From NCBI GenBank assembly GCA_035651755.1, contig DASRFA010000060.1, positions 124,001-188,000 on the forward strand: a stretch of 64,000 nt of DNA, given 5' to 3'. Below, in pieces: positions 61,124-64,000 of this stretch. The stretch is from DASRFA01 sp035651755 (GTDB lineage Bacteria; Desulfobacterota; Binatia; UBA12015). The position numbers were made by a program, and so were the translations under genes. The number at the start of each line of letters is the position of its first letter. The first letter of the stretch is position 1. The notes under the pieces were generated by a model. The model had not been told where the DNA came from, searched no databases, and worked only from the letters and a program-made list of their open reading frames with translations.

Positions 61124-61519
61124 ATGCCTTCCATCGCCATCCCTCTCGTCATGGTCGTAGACGACAACGCGGACATCCGGGACGCGATGGCGGAGATGCT
61201 GAAGCTCGCCGGCTATGACGTCGTCTGCGCCGAGAACGGGCAGGACGCACTCGATCAACTCCGGAGCGGGGTCCGTCCGTGCCTCGTGCTTCTCGACCTG
61301 GAGATGCCAGTGATGGGCGGGCTAGAGTTCCGGAAAGAGCAGATGCATGACCCCGACCTGGCGGGCATCCCGATCGCGATCTACTCGGCACGGGACAAGA
61401 CCGACACCCTACCCGCGAGCCTCCGGGTCGAGCACCATTTCCAGAAGCCGATCGACTTCGGGCGCCTCTTCGATCTCGTCGCGCGATACTGCGACGCGCC
61501 GAAGCAGTCCGGGAACTAG
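61124..61519 (+). CDS. Single-domain response regulator
   Basis: 131 residues, receiver domain only. Acidic pair Asp13-Asp14 (MVVDDNADIRD), phosphoacceptor Asp58 in CLVLLDLEMPVMGG, signalling Ser/Thr region AIYSAR and the conserved lysine in HFQKPIDF. With no output domain it acts by protein-protein contact, like CheY/DivK. No kinase is adjacent. Confidence 0.9.
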   Translation: MPSIAIPLVMVVDDNADIRDAMAEMLKLAGYDVVCAENGQDALDQLRSGVRPCLVLLDLEMPVMGGLEFRKEQMHDPDLAGIPIAIYSARDKTDTLPASLRVEHHFQKPIDFGRLFDLVARYCDAPKQSGN

Positions 61520-61601
61520 ACCCCGCGCCCCCCTTCGCGGTACGCTTTTCCAGGGTAGGGGCGTACGCGGTGTGGAGCCGGTAGCTAGCCAGGGGTCACC
61601 G

Positions 61602-61808
61602 ATGCTCGAGGACGGCTACGTCGCGATTCCGAACGTCTCTGTGGTCGCAGACGGCCTCGCACTCGTCTGCGAGGTGGATGGCAAGCGGGTCGGGGTGCCG
61701 CGGACAGCGCTGCACCCCCACAGCGAGGTCCGCAAGGTCGGCGACCGCGGAAGCCTCACGATCATCGCGTGGGTTGCACGCGACCTCGGAATCGAACCGC
61801 CGCGGTAG
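61602..61808 (+). CDS. Small protein of unknown function
   Basis: 68 residues; AGGGG lies 6 bases before the ATG. Beta-rich sequence (DGYVAIPNVSVVADGLALVC, GVPRTALHPHSEVR, SLTIIAWVARDLG). No recognised domain. Confidence 0.55.
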   Translation: MLEDGYVAIPNVSVVADGLALVCEVDGKRVGVPRTALHPHSEVRKVGDRGSLTIIAWVARDLGIEPPR

Positions 61809-61850
61809 GTCGGTTCTCCCAACGGGCTGAGTCGACTACCGCAGCGAAAG

Positions 61851-62192
61851 TTAGTGCGACGTCGGCGGTTCCTCGTCTCGGGAACCCATCATCGCCTCAG
61901 GGACGCGGCTGATCCTCTCCAGGTAACGCAAAAAAAGCTCGGCGAGACGGTCGACACATCCAGCCAGCCGGTCGTGCCTTTCCACGAGGTCGAGCATGGC
62001 CCTGTGGGTCCTCGATAGCTCGCTGACGAGATCCGTGCGCTCCCCGGTCGGATCGCCGACCCCATATTCCAGCGCGAGTTGTTCCTCGATGGCGATCACG
62101 CGTTGCTCGATACGTATGAGCATGGCGAGCATGACCATCCCGAACGGGACGGCCTCACTCCCGTCCCCCCCACCGCCGTTCTCATTCGCCAT
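61851..62192 (-). CDS. Coiled-coil small protein next to the tape-measure gene
   Basis: 113 residues, long amphipathic helix (VMLAMLIRIEQRVIAIEEQL, LSRTHRAMLDLVERHDRLA). It starts 2 bases after the stop of the tape-measure-like gene, so they are co-transcribed, as phage tail genes often are. No recognised family. Confidence 0.55.
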   Translation of the reverse strand: MANENGGGGDGSEAVPFGMVMLAMLIRIEQRVIAIEEQLALEYGVGDPTGERTDLVSELSRTHRAMLDLVERHDRLAGCVDRLAELFLRYLERISRVPEAMMGSRDEEPPTSH

Positions 62193-62194
62193 GC

Positions 62195-64000
62195 TTACGA
62201 CCTCACCGAGCGAGTCGACGCCGTACGCACACCGCCCCGGTCTGCGTAGCGGGCCATCTCTGCCTGGATCTCTAGGAAGGCCCCGCGGCCGAACTGCGCC
62301 TGCACCACGAGCGGTCGGCTCGCGAACCGCTCAAGAAGATTGTTCATCCGCCCAAGCTGCTCGCGCATCTCCTTGACGTCCCGCTCGAGTGTTCCCGCGG
62401 CTCCGCCCGCCGCTCCTCGATGCGCCTGCGACAGCGGGATGACGAACTCCGGCTCGCGCTCTGCGATCCGGAAGACGCCCGGACGCGTGACGAACCCGCC
62501 CGTCGCGAGACCGGGCAGCCACGATTCGAGCTCATCGCGCGTCACCGACGGCGCGAACCACCTGCCCGCGATGTTGGCGTTGTAGATCTGATCGAGAGCG
62601 CCCTCTCGCCCCATCCGCGCGAGCGCGACCGAGTTGTCGACGATCCCGCGCGTCAGGGTGAAGCCGAGGTTCGTCAAGGAGTCCCGGCTCATCCCCGGGT
62701 GGTCCTTCAGGATCTCGTCGATCAGGTGGTTGCCGACCGCTCCCGCCTGCCCCTTGAGATACCGCGAGCGCGCCGTGACTTCGTCGAGGCTCGGTGCGGT
62801 AGTTCCCGTGTCGGGCTGCGGCGGCAGGGTCGGCACGAGGACGTTCAGGAAGCCCTCTCCACCACGGCCGAAGACGTCGAGCGCCTGCTGCCCGAGCTTG
62901 ATCTGCGCGAGGCGCTGCTCGAGATCGCACGTCGTGCACTCGGCCTTCTCTGCGGCGTCGGCAGCTTGGCTGATCTGGCCGGCCGAGTCGGCGATAGAAT
63001 CCGCCGCGACCCCGAAGCCCGACGCGATGGTGTAGATCGATGACGTGAACGAGTTGAACGTCTGGATGAACGTCGGGTCGTTCAGGAGACCGGTGATGAG
63101 CCCGACCTGCGTCAAGACGAGCTGCGTCGCTTCCGCGACACTGAGCTCGCCCTTCGCGATCCTATCGAAGATACCGGTGATGGCCGTCATCGGACCAGCC
63201 AGCAGCCCGCCGATCACGGCGGAATCGATGAACGCTTTGACGAGGCCGTCCCGCACCTGCTCGAAGAGCGCGTGCTTCACGTTCCGCGCGAACACGTCGA
63301 AGCTCTCGTGCTTCTCCACCGCCTCGGTCAGAGCGGAGGTGAGCGCGCCCTTGACGGCGGTGAGGCTCTTCGACGCGCCGTCGCCGATCTTGAGGCCGAG
63401 CGCTTCGAAGACAGGCCCGAGGCTCTCCATCGTGCCCGTGAGGCTCTCGGCGCCCGCCGTCGCGAACTCCCCGAGGGCCTTCGACTCGGACGCGTCGATG
63501 ACGCCGTCCTTCATGGCGTCGCCGATCCTCGTGTTGAGGTCGTTCCCGAAGCTCTCGATGGCGTCGTGGATCGGGCCCGCTGCGAGGAGGCCCGAGATCA
63601 CCCCGTTCAGGACGGCGCCGTTGACGACCTGCTCGACCGACGTGCCGAACGCGTCGAGGTCGGTCGGGTTCGCAGCGAGACCCTGCAGGGCAGAGGAGAA
63701 GTCGAGCGACTGCTTGACGCTGTTCGCGATCGCCTCGCTCTTCCGGATCTCCGCGAGGATAGGCTCGAGCTGCTTCGCCTGCTCGGTGATCACCGCCGTG
63801 TGGCCGGCGATCTCCTCGGAGATCGACCGGGCCGCAGCGGCATCGAGCTTCCCCTGCGCGGCGAGCGACTCGGCCTTGTCGATCAGGCTGTCGATCGCCT
63901 CGGACTCCTTCACCACCTTTCCCGACCGCTCGAAGCCATCGATCACGGCGTCGGTCAGCTTCTGTCCGACGGAATCCTTCAGGCTCTCCGCGAAGGCGTC
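62195..64000 (-). CDS. Phage tail tape-measure-like protein (N-terminus beyond the window)
   Basis: The frame is open from the stop at 62195 through the right edge, so at least 601 residues. Long helical, coiled-coil-like stretches (EAIDSLIDKAESLAAQGKLD, AARSISEEIAGHTAVITEQA) alternate with hydrophobic segments (AVIGGLLAGPMTAITGIF). The C-terminal part has GLATGGFVTRPGVFRIAE and EPEFVIPLS, a block that recurs at the end of siphophage tape-measure proteins. The gene sets tail length in phages. It is the strongest evidence that part of the right-hand region is a prophage. Confidence 0.8.
   Translation of the reverse strand, partial: DAFAESLKDSVGQKLTDAVIDGFERSGKVVKESEAIDSLIDKAESLAAQGKLDAAAARSISEEIAGHTAVITEQAKQLEPILAEIRKSEAIANSVKQSLDFSSALQGLAANPTDLDAFGTSVEQVVNGAVLNGVISGLLAAGPIHDAIESFGNDLNTRIGDAMKDGVIDASESKALGEFATAGAESLTGTMESLGPVFEALGLKIGDGASKSLTAVKGALTSALTEAVEKHESFDVFARNVKHALFEQVRDGLVKAFIDSAVIGGLLAGPMTAITGIFDRIAKGELSVAEATQLVLTQVGLITGLLNDPTFIQTFNSFTSSIYTIASGFGVAADSIADSAGQISQAADAAEKAECTTCDLEQRLAQIKLGQQALDVFGRGGEGFLNVLVPTLPPQPDTGTTAPSLDEVTARSRYLKGQAGAVGNHLIDEILKDHPGMSRDSLTNLGFTLTRGIVDNSVALARMGREGALDQIYNANIAGRWFAPSVTRDELESWLPGLATGGFVTRPGVFRIAEREPEFVIPLSQAHRGAAGGAAGTLERDVKEMREQLGRMNNLLERFASRPLVVQAQFGRGAFLEIQAEMARYADRGGVRTASTRSVRS

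Larger units (their letters stand above)
50185..64000. mobile_element. Integrated mobile/prophage-like region, left end visible, right end beyond window
   Basis: Begins where a host gene is cut. Base composition is visibly lower in GC than the left part, with AT-containing promoters. Contents: orphan pyrE, MerR-like regulator, four site-specific recombinases, ART-like and ribbon-helix-helix proteins, a minimal DNA ligase, and a tail tape-measure-like gene at the right edge. It may be one prophage or several nested elements. The exact left end (about 50180-50200) is judged by eye, and no attachment repeat could be paired because the right end is not shown. Confidence 0.65.

Noticed and set aside
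1..64000. CRISPR arrays, rRNA and tRNA genes
   Set aside because: No regularly spaced repeats and no convincing tRNA or rRNA signature were found by eye; a tRNAscan or Infernal run would be decisive.

Overview
The window is very GC-rich Gram-negative chromosome followed by a mobile or prophage-like segment. The Gram-negative call rests on a LolA-like protein, a lipid-A-type acyltransferase, lipoproteins and an outer-membrane beta-barrel. The mix of type II polyketide/fatty-acid genes, secreted beta-propellers, Cys-motif tails and GTGA/ATGA gene overlaps would suit a soil or sediment deltaproteobacterial-grade lineage such as Binatota/Desulfobacterota or Myxococcota. That placement is inference; there is no rRNA or tRNA here to settle it.

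Bases 1-9956 hold part of an aryl-polyene-like (flexirubin/APE-type) locus. On the minus strand, acyl carrier protein, LolA-like carrier, lipoprotein and MMPL/RND exporter run off the left edge. Around them are a halogenase-like flavoprotein, an AMP-dependent ligase, and a FabG / ketosynthase / active-site-less ketosynthase (chain-length-factor-like) trio. Bases 10301-12337 carry an NAD-dependent epimerase-like protein and a family 2 glycosyltransferase. A secreted PQQ-type sugar dehydrogenase homologue with a Cys-motif tail and a GNAT-VOC fusion follow.

Bases 15711-19815 form a tight four-gene minus-strand operon (B12-type radical SAM, LpxL/HtrB-like acyltransferase, PlsC-like acyltransferase, DPM-like glycosyltransferase) that probably makes or modifies a membrane lipid. 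Divergent from it is a protein combining an M1-peptidase-like periplasmic region with an Omp85-like barrel.

Bases 22674-50050 are mostly ordinary metabolism: a two-subunit NDP-forming acyl-CoA synthetase, a PEP-mutase/isocitrate-lyase family enzyme, miaB, a PLP decarboxylase, molybdopterin genes (moaB-moaD-moaE), mutS2, an acyl-CoA dehydrogenase, an alkyl-DHAP-synthase-like flavoprotein, an amidase, hydrolases and a histidine kinase. A palindromic repeat family occurs here and supplies a translated tail to miaB.

At about 50185 the host sequence breaks inside a gene and the composition changes. From there to the right edge lies a mobile/prophage-like segment: an orphan pyrE, a MerR-like regulator, and a translationally overlapping operon of two multi-module tyrosine recombinases, a small ART-like protein, a serine recombinase and a phage-type integrase. 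Beyond these are a ribbon-helix-helix protein with a direct-repeat operator, a minimal DNA ligase, a response regulator, several small genes and a tail tape-measure-like protein cut by the right edge. The recombinase operon is the most unusual feature of the window.
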